Source: Pseudomonas koreensis
Lineage (GTDB): Bacteria > Pseudomonadota > Gammaproteobacteria > Pseudomonadales > Pseudomonadaceae
Length of the DNA: 64,000 bases
Direction: 5' to 3'
Assembly (NCBI RefSeq): GCF_024169245.1
Contig: NZ_JALJWP010000001.1
Span: 4,217,501-4,281,500, forward strand
In this document: in pieces, positions 45,382-54,592 of the stretch
Numbering within the stretch: the first letter of the stretch is position 1
Layout: each line of letters opens with the position of its first letter
Translations under genes and position numbers: made by a program
Notes under the pieces: model-generated
What the model saw: the letters and a program-made list of their open reading frames with translations, nothing else
The model's database searches: none
Told to the model about the DNA's origin: nothing

Positions 45382-46608
45382 ATGCGAGCAATGACCTATC
45401 ACGGCGCTCATGATGTGCGCGTCGAAACCGTACCGGACCCGAAACTTGAAGCCGCCGACGACATCATCCTGCGCGTCACCGCGACCGCCATCTGCGGGTC
45501 GGATCTGCACCTGTACCGAGGCAAGATACCCACCGTCGAACACGGCGATATCTTCGGCCACGAGTTCATGGGTATCGTCGAAGAAACCGGCTCTGCCGTC
45601 ACAGCGGTGCAGCCCGGCGACCGTGTAGTAATTCCGTTCGTGATCGCCTGTGGCGATTGCTTCTTCTGCCAGCAGGAGCTTTACGCCGCCTGCGAGACGA
45701 CCAATGAAGGCCCCGGCGCAGCGCTGAACAAGAAAATGATTCCACCACCGGCCGCGCTGTTCGGCTACAGCCGTCTGTATGGCGGGATTCCCGGCGGCCA
45801 GGCGGAACTGGTGCGCGTACCGAAAGCCAATACCGGCCCGTTCAAGGTGCCGGGCACACTGTCCGATGAAAAAGTGCTGTTTCTGTCTGACATCCTGCCG
45901 ACTGCCTGGCAAGCCGTGATCAACGCCGGCGTCCAACAGGGTTCGAGTCTGGCCATTTACGGCGCCGGGCCGGTCGGTCTGCTCACCGCCGCCTGCGCCA
46001 GAATGCTCGGTGCCGAGCAAATCTTCATGGTCGATCACCACCAGTACCGCCTCGATTATGCCCAGCGCACTTACGGGGTGATTCCGATCAACTTCGATGA
46101 GGACGACGACCCGGCCGACACCATCATCAGCCAGACTGCGGGTCATCGCGGCGTGGATGCGGTGGTCGATGCCGTGGGCCTTGAAGCCAAGGGCAGCACC
46201 ACCGAAACCGTCATGGCTACACTCAAGCTCGAAGGCAGCAGCGGCAAGGCCTTGCGCCAGTGCATCGCCGCCGTACGGCGTGGCGGTGTGGTCAGTGTTC
46301 CGGGCGTTTATGCCGGTTTCATTCATGGCTTCATGTTCGGCGATGCCTTCGACAAGGGCCTGACCTTCAAAATGGGCCAGACTCACGTACAGCGCTTTCT
46401 GCCCGAGCTGCTCGGCTACATCGAAACCGGCAAGTTGCAGCCCGAAGCGATCATCACCCACAGGCTGTCGCTGGAACAGGCGGCCGAGGGCTACAAGATC
46501 TTCAATAAAAAGCAGGAAGAATGCCGCAAGGTGATTCTGACCCCGGGTGGCAGCGATGTTCCTTTGGCGCAGCTGGATGAAACCACGCCGTTCGTACCGG
46601 CTACTTGA
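45382..46608 (+). CDS. Zinc-dependent alcohol dehydrogenase (formaldehyde-dehydrogenase-like MDR)
   Basis: A 408-residue medium-chain dehydrogenase. The catalytic zinc ligands are Cys38 ([12 protein letters not shown]) and His60-Glu61 (FGHEFMG); the structural zinc is bound by Cys90, 93, 96 and 104 ([15 protein letters not shown]). The Rossmann motif is [12 protein letters not shown]. It resembles the glutathione-independent formaldehyde-dehydrogenase-like branch by length and extra segments, but the substrate is uncertain. A ZIP-type metal transporter begins 15 bp after its stop, so zinc supply and a zinc enzyme are co-transcribed. Confidence 0.88.
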   Translation: MRAMTYHGAHDVRVETVPDPKLEAADDIILRVTATAICGSDLHLYRGKIPTVEHGDIFGHEFMGIVEETGSAVTAVQPGDRVVIPFVIACGDCFFCQQELYAACETTNEGPGAALNKKMIPPPAALFGYSRLYGGIPGGQAELVRVPKANTGPFKVPGTLSDEKVLFLSDILPTAWQAVINAGVQQGSSLAIYGAGPVGLLTAACARMLGAEQIFMVDHHQYRLDYAQRTYGVIPINFDEDDDPADTIISQTAGHRGVDAVVDAVGLEAKGSTTETVMATLKLEGSSGKALRQCIAAVRRGGVVSVPGVYAGFIHGFMFGDAFDKGLTFKMGQTHVQRFLPELLGYIETGKLQPEAIITHRLSLEQAAEGYKIFNKKQEECRKVILTPGGSDVPLAQLDETTPFVPAT

Positions 46609-46623
46609 AACTGAGGAGTTTAC

Positions 46624-47553
46624 ATGGCGCTACCGTCATCTTCGTTCGCAGCTCCCGTGCGAGCATGGTTCGTGAACCTGTCGCGCACAGGCTGGGGAGG
46701 ACGCATTTTCTGGCTGACGCTGGTCGGTGTCACCGTGTTGCTGCTGATCAGCGGATACACCGGTCTGGTCAGCACAGGCCGCGATACCTTGCGCCTCGCC
46801 AGCCTTGGTGGGCTGTCGGGTTTTGCCGCTACGGCCGTCGGTGCATTGCTGGCCTTGGCGTTGCGCGCAATTACCTCGCGAACCCAAGACACCATGCTGG
46901 GATTCGCGGCGGGGATGATGTTGGCGGCCAGTTCCTTTTCACTGATCCTGCCGGGGATCGCGGCGGCGAAGGAGGCGGTGAGCAGTCCCATGCTCGCCGC
47001 AGCCGTCGTGGTTGCCGGCATGGCTTTGGGCGTTGCATTGATGGTCGGCCTCGATCGCTTCGTCCCACACGAACATGAAAAGAGCGGGCGGCGCGGCCCC
47101 GAGGCGAAGCGCTTCAATCGAGTCTGGTTGTTTGTTCTCGCGATCACTTTGCACAACCTCCCGGAAGGCATGGCGATCGGCGTCAGCTTCGCCACCGGCG
47201 ACATGAAAATCGGCCTGCCACTGACCACCGCCATCGCCATTCAGGACATTCCCGAAGGACTGGCCGTAGCTTTGGCGCTGCGGGTGACCGGCATTTCCGC
47301 AGTGCGCGCAGCGTTGATTGCCGCCGCTTCGGGATTGATGGAGCCGTTGGGCGCGATCATCGGTTTGGGCATCACCAATAGTTTCGCCTTGGGTTTTCCC
47401 GTCGCGATGGGCCTGGCGGCGGGCGCGATGATCTTCGTGGTCTCCCACGAAGTGATCCCGGAAACTCACCGCAACGGCCATGAAACCCCTGCCACGCTTG
47501 GCTTGATGCTTGGGTTCGGCGTGATGATGTTTCTCGATACGGCTTTGGGTTAG
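46624..47553 (+). CDS. ZIP-family divalent-metal transporter
   Basis: A 309-residue inner-membrane transporter of the ZIP (GufA-like) family with about eight helices plus an N-terminal extension. The transport motifs are intact: HNLPEG (177-182) in TM4 and QDIPEG (207-212) in TM5. A cytoplasmic HEHE cluster (149-152) lies in the variable loop. It imports Zn2+ or Fe2+. The 15-bp gap and GAGGAG ribosome site place it in an operon with the upstream zinc dehydrogenase, which favours zinc (inference). Confidence 0.88.
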   Translation: MALPSSSFAAPVRAWFVNLSRTGWGGRIFWLTLVGVTVLLLISGYTGLVSTGRDTLRLASLGGLSGFAATAVGALLALALRAITSRTQDTMLGFAAGMMLAASSFSLILPGIAAAKEAVSSPMLAAAVVVAGMALGVALMVGLDRFVPHEHEKSGRRGPEAKRFNRVWLFVLAITLHNLPEGMAIGVSFATGDMKIGLPLTTAIAIQDIPEGLAVALALRVTGISAVRAALIAAASGLMEPLGAIIGLGITNSFALGFPVAMGLAAGAMIFVVSHEVIPETHRNGHETPATLGLMLGFGVMMFLDTALG

Positions 47554-47663
47554 TCAATCGAGGCGCGCCACTGAGCGCATCGCTTCGCACAAAAAAGGAA
47601 TTTTTTTCAGCGCCAATCACTCTTTCGTTTACAGGCAATGCCAATAACGCAGGGGAATGAGTC

Positions 47664-49031
47664 ATGTCGCTGATCGAAATCCCGACCAGGAAGTCTTCGG
47701 GTAAAACATCCAGGCCGGCGGATACCGAGCGCCGGCTCTATGACCGATTGTTGGCAGAAGACTCCACGGCCGATCGCGCGGCGCTGGACTTTCTGCGTCG
47801 ACAATTGAGCACGGCGGCCGCACTGCCTGACGATTTGCCGGGCAGCGCTGAAGAGTTGCTGCAATGGTCGGAAACTCGTTGCGCCAAAGTCGCTGGCGAA
47901 TACGCGGATTACCTCGAACAACGTCAGCAGGGCGCGCCACGCCGCTATTTCCGCAACAAATCCCACGCCTTGTATTTCATCTTGCATGTGGCACCGACCA
48001 AAGAGGTCGATGGCGCCTGGCTGGCCGGGCTGCTGGCGCAGTGGCAGGATCCGCGTTTCGACGATTTGCTCGACACCTATCTGGAAGAGCTGGGCGAGGG
48101 CGTACCACGGCAGAACCATGTGGTGATCTACCGCAAACTGCTCGCCGAGCACGACTGCTCCGATCTGAGCGGCCTGGCCGACGAGTATTTTCTACAAGGC
48201 GCCGTGCAGCTGGCGTTGGGACGCTTTGGCAGCCAATTCATCCCTGAAGTCATCGGCTTCAACCTCGGCTATGAACAACTGCCGCTGCACTTGTTGATCA
48301 GTGCTTATGAGCTGGCAGAGCTGGGCATCGATCCGCACTATTTCCGCCTGCATGTGACCATCGACAACGCCAGCACTGGCCATGCGCGCAAGGCTGTGCA
48401 ATCGATGCTCGAGCTGATGCCGCTGGGCGAAGAGCGCGACGAGTTCTACCGGCGCATGGCGATCGGTTATCGCCTCAACGATGTCGGCAAGGGCACCACC
48501 GCGGTGATCAAGGAATTTGATTTGCAGCATGAAGTCATCGCCATGCTCGAGCGCAAAGCGGTGTTCGGCCGACACATGCATTCCGATTACTGCCGCATCG
48601 AAAACCGCACCATCAACCAATGGCTGGCCACCCCGGGGCAAATGGGTGAATTCCTCGCGGCACTGGAGCGCAAGAGCTGGATCAAGCGCGGTGAGGCGGT
48701 TGAAGAGAGTCGCTTCTGGCGCCTGATCGATGGCAGCGATGCGGCCATGTTCGGGGTGTTCAACGGCTATGAAAAACAGCTCATGCGCGACTGGATCACT
48801 GAGGATTGCCCGGCTTCGCGGCCCCGGCCTTACGTGCGCCGCGAAGCCGCCGTCGAGGAAACCTTCGACGATGACGCCGATCTGCTCAACCTCGAAGCCG
48901 CGCTGGCTGACAAGCCTTCCGCCGAGCAAATGGAGATTTTGATGCCATGGTTGCAACCGCAGCGGCACTGGCGTCCGGCAGGACTTTTCGCGACGCGTCG
49001 CTTCATGCAACTGCGCGCCCGCTTGCGTTGA
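47664..49031 (+). CDS. Heme-oxygenase-like diiron (iron-containing redox enzyme family) protein
   Basis: A 455-residue protein with the helical layout of heme-oxygenase-like diiron oxidases/oxygenases. Candidate ligands are Glu141/Glu142 and His152 (YLEELGEGVPRQNH), Glu204, and His230, Asp234, His240 in YFRLHVTIDNASTGHARKAV. Family members cleave C-C bonds, desaturate fatty acids or N-oxygenate amines; the substrate here is unknown. An extra C-terminal region (about 310-455) resembles nothing I know. It is followed 14 bp later by a methyltransferase gene, suggesting a two-step modification. Confidence 0.75.
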   Translation: MSLIEIPTRKSSGKTSRPADTERRLYDRLLAEDSTADRAALDFLRRQLSTAAALPDDLPGSAEELLQWSETRCAKVAGEYADYLEQRQQGAPRRYFRNKSHALYFILHVAPTKEVDGAWLAGLLAQWQDPRFDDLLDTYLEELGEGVPRQNHVVIYRKLLAEHDCSDLSGLADEYFLQGAVQLALGRFGSQFIPEVIGFNLGYEQLPLHLLISAYELAELGIDPHYFRLHVTIDNASTGHARKAVQSMLELMPLGEERDEFYRRMAIGYRLNDVGKGTTAVIKEFDLQHEVIAMLERKAVFGRHMHSDYCRIENRTINQWLATPGQMGEFLAALERKSWIKRGEAVEESRFWRLIDGSDAAMFGVFNGYEKQLMRDWITEDCPASRPRPYVRREAAVEETFDDDADLLNLEAALADKPSAEQMEILMPWLQPQRHWRPAGLFATRRFMQLRARLR

Positions 49032-49045
49032 AACAAGGAGCTTTC

Positions 49046-49990
49046 ATGTCGGCACAAGAAACATCGGACAGAGCGCTGTTCGAGTTGGGCAAGCGCCTGC
49101 TCGACAGCAGTTATCACTTCATCACACCAACGCCGTTGACCCACGAACGTTTTCTGCAGCGCTTCGCCACGCCGCTGGCGAAGGATCTGCGCGACGTATT
49201 CGGTTGGTCGATGCCGTTTCCTGCCGAGCTATTCAGCGCAGACGAACTGGCCAGCCTGGAGCAGGCTGGCATAGTCGAACGCGATGGCGCCGTATGGCGC
49301 AGCCAGGTGCGCTGGTCGACGCTGAATGACCGGTTATTTGCTCACTCTGCGTTTCCGACGACGGCGAGCGACGCAGTGTTCTTCGGTCCGGATACCTACC
49401 GCTTCTCCCAGGCCATCGAAGCGCAGTTGCAGCAACGCTTCTCGCCGATAAGACGTGCGGTGGATATCGGCTGCGGCAGTGGCGCCGGGGCGGTGCTTAT
49501 CGCCAAGGCGCGGCCGGATGCCGAGGTGTGGGCCGTGGACATCAACCCGCAGGCGTTGCGCATGAGTGCGGTCAACGCCGAGCTGGCCGGGGCCAGCAAT
49601 GTGTCGGTGTATCACAGCGATCTGCTCGCCAGCGTCGAAGGGCAGTTCGATCTGATCATCGCCAACCCCCCATACATGAACGACCAGCAACAGCGCGCCT
49701 ATCGTCACGGCGGCGGGGCACTGGGCGAGGGCTTGTCGGTGCGTATCGTGCGCGAGGCGTTGCCGCGTCTGGAAGTCGGCGGCACGTTGCTGGTGTATAC
49801 CGGCGTCGCGATTGTTGCCGGCAAGGATCCGTTCCGCGAGGCGGTTGCGCCGCTGCTCAAGAACGAGCGTTTCGGCTGGACCTATCGCGAGCTCGATCCG
49901 GATGTGTTCAGCGAGGAATTGCTCAAGCCTGAATATGAGCGCGCCGAGCGAATCGCGGTGGTCGCGCTGACGGTAACCCGCGAGCAGTGA
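49046..49990 (+). CDS. Class I SAM-dependent methyltransferase with NPPY motif
   Basis: A 314-residue methyltransferase. Motif I is VDIGCGSGAGAVLIAK (139-154), the acidic residue after strand 2 is in WAVDINPQAL, and the catalytic motif is IIANPPYMND (NPPY 207-210), as in HemK/PrmB glutamine and in adenine-N6 methyltransferases. The N-terminal 100 residues form an extra, winged-helix-like part (LSADELASLEQAGIVERDG). The start at 49046 has AAGGAG; an in-frame extension back to 48947 lies inside the upstream gene. It is paired with the diiron gene; the target is unknown. Confidence 0.85.
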   Translation: MSAQETSDRALFELGKRLLDSSYHFITPTPLTHERFLQRFATPLAKDLRDVFGWSMPFPAELFSADELASLEQAGIVERDGAVWRSQVRWSTLNDRLFAHSAFPTTASDAVFFGPDTYRFSQAIEAQLQQRFSPIRRAVDIGCGSGAGAVLIAKARPDAEVWAVDINPQALRMSAVNAELAGASNVSVYHSDLLASVEGQFDLIIANPPYMNDQQQRAYRHGGGALGEGLSVRIVREALPRLEVGGTLLVYTGVAIVAGKDPFREAVAPLLKNERFGWTYRELDPDVFSEELLKPEYERAERIAVVALTVTREQ

Positions 49991-50023
49991 CCGACGATTG
50001 GGCCACTGCTCGTGCCGGTGGCC

Positions 50024-50458
50024 TTATCGATTTCTGATGCGCGAGAGTGTCAGCAGGCAAACCCCAACCAGCATCGCAGCCCCGGCTACCAGCAGTGGCG
50101 AAGGGCGAATTGGCTGCCGCGAAATTCGCTCGACCCGCCCGGCGAGGGATGCGCGCACCGGCGCAGCAGCTTCAGCCAGATAGGGCGTTTCTTCGATTTC
50201 CAGGCGTAAGCCGTCCGCCATTACCAACGTCAGCCCCTCAATCGTGCCGGCAATCCTGTCCGGATACACCGGCTCACCGGTCGGGTCGAGCTGGTCGTAA
50301 TAGAAAGTCTGCCCTTCAAGCCAGCCGACGGCGGTCTGCAATTCAGGTCCCAGGTAATACTTTCCATCGAGAAAAAAGCCAGAGAATTGCGGCGCGCGCT
50401 CGACGCTTTCAATGCGATAGCGCTGACCTGGTTTCATACCGGTTTCTGGGGCGATCAT
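50024..50458 (-). CDS. Conserved hypothetical protein with C-terminal membrane anchor
   Basis: A 144-residue protein whose first 100 residues form a beta-rich soluble domain (MKPGQRYRIESVERAPQFSG, TFYYDQLDPTGEPVYPDRIA) and whose C-terminus is one membrane helix followed by Arg residues (LLVAGAAMLVGVCLLTLSRI). This is tail-anchor topology. The function is unknown. A strong GGAGGAAC ribosome site supports the start at 50458, not the longer frame to 50581. Confidence 0.75.
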   Translation of the reverse strand: MIAPETGMKPGQRYRIESVERAPQFSGFFLDGKYYLGPELQTAVGWLEGQTFYYDQLDPTGEPVYPDRIAGTIEGLTLVMADGLRLEIEETPYLAEAAAPVRASLAGRVERISRQPIRPSPLLVAGAAMLVGVCLLTLSRIRNR

Positions 50459-50769
50459 GGGGGTTCCTCCATTATTGGTAAGCGATAGAGGAGCGCATGT
50501 GAAGCGTGGTTCCATCGAAATGAGCAGCGGGCGTTTCGCCTGCTTTGGCAATCGCGCAGGCATTACACAAAAGTAGTGCAAGACAGTTTTTCACAGTTGA
50601 GGGTTCACTATCGGTTACAAAGTGTGGCTAAAATGCCATCCTTTCACCGAGCGCCCGGAAACGGCGCGGGCCAAGGACGCGCCCTGTGCATCAAGACCGC
50701 TGCATAAGACGCTGGGCCCAAGGCCGCCACGCGCGCAGTTTGTTCACTTTTGACGTGTGACCCTTTTCC

Positions 50770-51669
50770 GTGAAACTCATCATTGCCGCTGTTTATGTCA
50801 TCTCCATTGCTTACGTTCACCTGCGTGGACGCGTGCGCCACAAGCTGGGGCGGCAATTGAGTGACCACTCGACGTTTCTCGCGCCGATCAACTGCTTCCT
50901 GTACCTCTTTTCGAAAATGCCGAACAAGCCGTATCTGAACCCGGCGGATTTTCCCGATCTGAGCCCGTTGCAGGCCCATTGGGAAGAGATTCGCGAGGAA
51001 GGCCAGAACCTGCTGCGTGCCGGCGAAATCAAGCGTTCGAACCAGTATGACGATGTCGGCTTCAACTCCTTCTTCAAGACTGGCTGGAAGCGCTTTTATC
51101 TGAAGTGGTACGGCGACAGTCATCCGTCGGCTATGAAGCTGTGCCCGCGCACCACCGAGCTGGTGCAGAGCATCGGCTCGATCAAGGCGGCGATGTTTGC
51201 CGAGTTGCCGCCGGGCTCGAAGCTGGTGCGCCATCGCGACCCTTACGCCGGTTCCTATCGCTATCACCTGGGCCTGGATACGCCGAACGACCCTGGCTGC
51301 TACATCAACGTCGATGGCGAGAACTATCACTGGCGCGATGGCGAAGCGGTGATGTTCGACGAGACGTTTATTCATTACGCGGAAAACACCACTGAGCAGA
51401 ACCGGATCATCCTGTTCTGCGATATCGAGCGGCCGCTGAAATACCGCTGGGCGGCGGCGTTCAATCGCTGGTTCAGTCGCACGGTGATGTCGGCAGCAGG
51501 CGCGCCGAATGATGCTGGGGACAAGACCGGTGGCATCAACCGTTTGTTTACCAGGATCTACAAGATCCGCTTGCGCGGCAAAGAGCTGAAGAAGCGCAAC
51601 CGCACGCGGTATTACCTGGAGAAGTGGGCGATTTTTGCGGCGTTGTTGGCGATCTTTATTCTGATCTGA
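50770..51669 (+). CDS. lpxO: Lipid A hydroxylase LpxO (Fe(II)/2-oxoglutarate dioxygenase)
   Basis: A 299-residue enzyme of the aspartyl/asparaginyl beta-hydroxylase family. The iron ligands are His155 and Asp157 (VRHRDPYAGSYRYHLGL) and His202 (DETFIHYAEN), with Arg212 to bind 2-oxoglutarate. N-terminal (MKLIIAAVYVISIAYVH) and C-terminal (WAIFAALLAIFILI) hydrophobic helices anchor it in the inner membrane, as in LpxO. It adds a 2-hydroxyl to the secondary acyl chain of lipid A, lowering membrane permeability and host recognition. Confidence 0.92.
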   Translation: MKLIIAAVYVISIAYVHLRGRVRHKLGRQLSDHSTFLAPINCFLYLFSKMPNKPYLNPADFPDLSPLQAHWEEIREEGQNLLRAGEIKRSNQYDDVGFNSFFKTGWKRFYLKWYGDSHPSAMKLCPRTTELVQSIGSIKAAMFAELPPGSKLVRHRDPYAGSYRYHLGLDTPNDPGCYINVDGENYHWRDGEAVMFDETFIHYAENTTEQNRIILFCDIERPLKYRWAAAFNRWFSRTVMSAAGAPNDAGDKTGGINRLFTRIYKIRLRGKELKKRNRTRYYLEKWAIFAALLAIFILI

Positions 51670-51695
51670 AGATTTGCGGTGTCAGTACCGGCCTC

Positions 51696-51782
51696 TTCGC
51701 GAGCAAGCTCGCTCCCACATTTGATGTGAATGCAAATATTGCATCCGACTCCAAACCCTGTGGGAGCGAGCTTGCTCGCGAA
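51696..51782. repeat. REPIN (GTGGGAGCGAGCTTGC type)
   Basis: TTCGCGAGCAAGCTCGCTCC and GGAGCGAGCTTGCTCGCGAA flank about 42 bp. The stem carries compensatory AAG/CTT in place of AGG/CCT. It lies between the convergent lpxO and ku genes. Confidence 0.9.
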
Positions 51783-51822
51783 TGCGGCCTTGAATTCAAA
51801 AAATCTCTACCTGATGCAACAC

Positions 51823-52689
51823 TTACTCCCCAGACGCCTTCCGAGTCTTCTTCGCCGGCGCCGCTTTAGTGGTCGATTTGGCCTTGGGCTTGGCCGGTGC
51901 CTTGCCGCCGAGGCTGCGTTTGAGCAGCTCGGTCAGGTCGATAACATCGGCCGTCTTGCGCTCTTCCTCGCCAGTGGAGGTCTCGACATCCTCGATCTTG
52001 CCTTCGTGGGCCTTCTTCTCAACCAGGGCCATGATCTTGTCTTCGAATTCGTCCTTGTAATCCTCCGGCGTCCACTCCGCGGTCATGTCTTCAACCAGAC
52101 GTTTAGCCATGTCCAGCTCGCCCTTGGCCAGTTGCGGCTTGGTCACTTCACTGCCCAGCGCCAATTCATCGAGGCTGCGTACTTCCTGCGGCCAGCGCAG
52201 CTTCACCAGAACCAGCGCCGACTCCAGCGGCATCAATGCCGCCAGGTATTGGCGCGTGTGCAGGACGACGCGGGCGAGGGCGACCTTGTTGGTTTTGCTC
52301 AAGGTTTCGCGCAGCAACGCGTACACCTTGCCGCCGCGTTTGTCCGGCGCCAGGTAGTAGGGCGTGTCGATGTTCTGCAGCGGAATCTGTTCGGCGTCGA
52401 CGAACGAGAAGATGTCGATGGTCTGCGTCGAAACGGGGTGCGCGGAACGGATCTCTTCCTCGCTGAGCACCACGTAGCGGCCTTTTTCGTAAGCCACGCC
52501 TTTGACGATATTTTCTTTGGTGACTTCCTTGCCGGTGACCTTGTTGATGCGTTTGTAGCCCACCGGGTCCATGCTGCGGCTGTCGAGCCAGTCGAAGTCC
52601 ACGCCTTGGGACGACGTCGCTGAAACCAGCGCCACGGGGATGTGTACCAGTCCAAAACTGATTGCGCCTTTCCAGATTGCCCGAGCCAT
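51823..52689 (-). CDS. ku: Non-homologous end-joining protein Ku
   Basis: A 288-residue bacterial Ku homodimer subunit that binds DNA ends and recruits ligase D. It has the typical start (ARAIWKGAISFGLVHIPVAL), bridge region (DKRGGKVYALLRETLSKTNK), and a Lys/Ala/Pro-rich C-terminal tail (KAPAKPKAKSTTKAAPAKKT) used for DNA and ligase contacts. Ku usually acts in stationary phase or after desiccation. No ligD lies in this window, so the partner must be elsewhere. Confidence 0.95.
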   Translation of the reverse strand: MARAIWKGAISFGLVHIPVALVSATSSQGVDFDWLDSRSMDPVGYKRINKVTGKEVTKENIVKGVAYEKGRYVVLSEEEIRSAHPVSTQTIDIFSFVDAEQIPLQNIDTPYYLAPDKRGGKVYALLRETLSKTNKVALARVVLHTRQYLAALMPLESALVLVKLRWPQEVRSLDELALGSEVTKPQLAKGELDMAKRLVEDMTAEWTPEDYKDEFEDKIMALVEKKAHEGKIEDVETSTGEEERKTADVIDLTELLKRSLGGKAPAKPKAKSTTKAAPAKKTRKASGE

Positions 52690-52879
52690 GACCTGTCCTC
52701 CGAGTGATGATCAGGTGACCCGTGGCGCGGCGAGAAAGTTTCCAATGATTGCGGGGGCTTCCGGCGACACGGTCAACCCGTGTTACATGTTGTTTAAGGG
52801 GCGAGGGTTAACAAATCCGAACCCACGGCGTAGCGTGGGCTCCAAGGCTCTAGTCCACGCACATCGAGAGGCATTTCTC

Positions 52880-53200
52880 ATGAACCGGTTTCTGATTGGC
52901 ATCGCCGTCCTGGCCCTCAGTGGCGGTCTGGTTCATGCCGACGTCGTGCTGGCGCAAAGCCCCACCGGCAATAGCAACAATCCCTACAACAGCCCGATCC
53001 GCCGGGCCAATCCCAACAGCATGCAGGGCACCCAGCCCAGCGCGCCGCCCCTTCGCGGGCCGAACACCGTTCCCGTGCCACGTCAGCCGACCGTGGAAAA
53101 TCGCGGCATCGGTAACGGTCAGCCGATTCGCTCGGTGCCGAGCAATCCACCGACCTTCATTCCCAACCCGCCCTCACGGGGCACCGGCAGCAACCGTTGA
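52880..53200 (+). CDS. Small exported Pro/Asn-rich protein
   Basis: A 106-residue protein with signal peptide (MNRFLIGIAVLALSGGLVHA) and a mature part that is low-complexity, rich in Pro, Asn, Arg and Ser (NSNNPYNSPIRRANPNSMQG, PSNPPTFIPNPPSRGTG) and probably disordered. No family is recognised. The start has GAGAGG upstream; a frame extending back to 52571 overlaps ku antisense and is rejected. It is 52 bp upstream of the sugar-dehydrogenase gene and may share its transcript. Confidence 0.7.
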   Translation: MNRFLIGIAVLALSGGLVHADVVLAQSPTGNSNNPYNSPIRRANPNSMQGTQPSAPPLRGPNTVPVPRQPTVENRGIGNGQPIRSVPSNPPTFIPNPPSRGTGSNR

Positions 53201-53252
53201 ACGGCAGGACTAAAGTTCTGTCAGCCCTTCAATCGAACAAAAGGAATCGTGC

Positions 53253-54407
53253 ATGTTGCGTAAAACCCTTCTAGCCACTTGCTGCGCCGCCGCGCTGATC
53301 AGCGCCCCGGCATTCGCCGCCGCGCCCAAAGAGCTGAAAAGCGAACAGGGCATCCTTGAAGTCAGCACCATTGCCCAAGGCCTGGAACATCCGTGGGCGC
53401 TGGCGTTTCTGCCCGATCAGAAGGGCATGCTGGTGACCGAACGGCCGGGCCGTCTGCGCGTCGTGAGCAAGGACGGCAAATTGTCGGAGCCGATCAGCGG
53501 CGTGCCACAAGTCTGGGCCAAAGGGCAGGGCGGTTTGCTCGATGTAGTGCTGTCGCCGGACTTCAAGCAGGACCGCATGGTCTACCTGTCGTATGCAGAG
53601 GGCGGTGGCGAGGGCGGCAAGGCTGGCACAGCGGTAGGGCGCGGACGACTTTCCGAGGACTTGAAGACGCTGAAGGACTTCAATGTAATCTTCCGGCAGG
53701 AACCGAAACTGTCGGTGAGCAACCATTTTGGGTCGCGGCTGGTTTTCGATCGTGATGGCTATCTGTTTATCACTCTGGGTGAAAACAACGACCGACCGAC
53801 CGCGCAGGATCTCGACAAGCTGCAAGGTAAAGTCGTGCGCATCTACCCCGACGGCAAAGTGCCGGACGATAACCCTTTCGTTGGCCAATCCGGTGTCCGG
53901 CCTGAAATCTGGTCCTACGGTCTGCGCAATCCGCAGGGCGCGGCGCTCAATCCGTGGACCGGTACGTTATGGGAGAACGAGCACGGGCCCCGTGGCGGCG
54001 ATGAAGTGAACATCATCGAGCGCGGTAAAAACTACGGCTGGCCGTTGGCAACCCACGGTATCAATTACTCGATGCAGCCGATTCCGGAGGCGCAGGGTAA
54101 AACTGCCGAAGGTACTGTGGCACCGCATCACGTCTGGGAGAAGTCACCGGGTGTCACTGGCATGGCGTTCTACGATGCCGATCGCTTCAAGCCATGGCAG
54201 CACAACGCATTCATCGGCGCGCTGGTGTCCCAGGAACTGATTCGCCTGCAGTTCGATGGCGACAAGGTCGTGCATGAGGAGCGTCTGCTGGGTGAGTTGA
54301 ATCAACGCATCCGTGATGTGCGCCAGGGACCCGACGGCTATTTGTATGTGCTGACGGATGACGAGAATGGCTCGTTGTACAAGCTGGGGTTGAAACCCTC
54401 GATCTGA
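53253..54407 (+). CDS. PQQ-dependent soluble aldose sugar dehydrogenase (Asd/YliI-like)
   Basis: A 384-residue periplasmic protein. The signal peptide (MLRKTLLATCCAAALISAPA, cleavage near AFA) is followed by a six-bladed propeller with the family signatures EHPWALAFLPD, SNHFGSRLVFDRDGYLFITL, RNPQGAALNPWTGTLWENEH, GPRGGDEVNIIERGKNYGWP and SPGVTGMAFYD. These include the conserved His and Arg of the PQQ pocket. It oxidises aldoses at C1 with PQQ. No pqq genes lie in the window. Confidence 0.9.
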   Translation: MLRKTLLATCCAAALISAPAFAAAPKELKSEQGILEVSTIAQGLEHPWALAFLPDQKGMLVTERPGRLRVVSKDGKLSEPISGVPQVWAKGQGGLLDVVLSPDFKQDRMVYLSYAEGGGEGGKAGTAVGRGRLSEDLKTLKDFNVIFRQEPKLSVSNHFGSRLVFDRDGYLFITLGENNDRPTAQDLDKLQGKVVRIYPDGKVPDDNPFVGQSGVRPEIWSYGLRNPQGAALNPWTGTLWENEHGPRGGDEVNIIERGKNYGWPLATHGINYSMQPIPEAQGKTAEGTVAPHHVWEKSPGVTGMAFYDADRFKPWQHNAFIGALVSQELIRLQFDGDKVVHEERLLGELNQRIRDVRQGPDGYLYVLTDDENGSLYKLGLKPSI

Positions 54408-54411
54408 GGTC

Positions 54412-54491
54412 GATCGTTCCCACGCTCTGCGTGGGAATGCAGCCCGGGACGCTCTGCGTCCCAAAAGATCGCAGCCTTGGGCAGCTCCTAC
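54412..54491. repeat. Mixed palindromic repeat (GATCGTTCCCACG plus half GATCGCAGCC arm)
   Basis: TTCCCACGCTCTGCGTGGGAA and GGGACGCTCTGCGTCCC are followed by GATCGCAGCCTTGGGCAGCT, a single outer arm. The left partner arm is missing, so this looks like a decayed copy of the nested element. Confidence 0.8.
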
Positions 54492-54592
54492 AGAATCAGT
54501 GCGCCAGGCAGTCCCGCATTTGGCCGAACCGCCACCCCGTTGCCTTGTTATAGTTCGGGCCTTATTTTCCAGCCCGGTAAAGGACCACTGCC

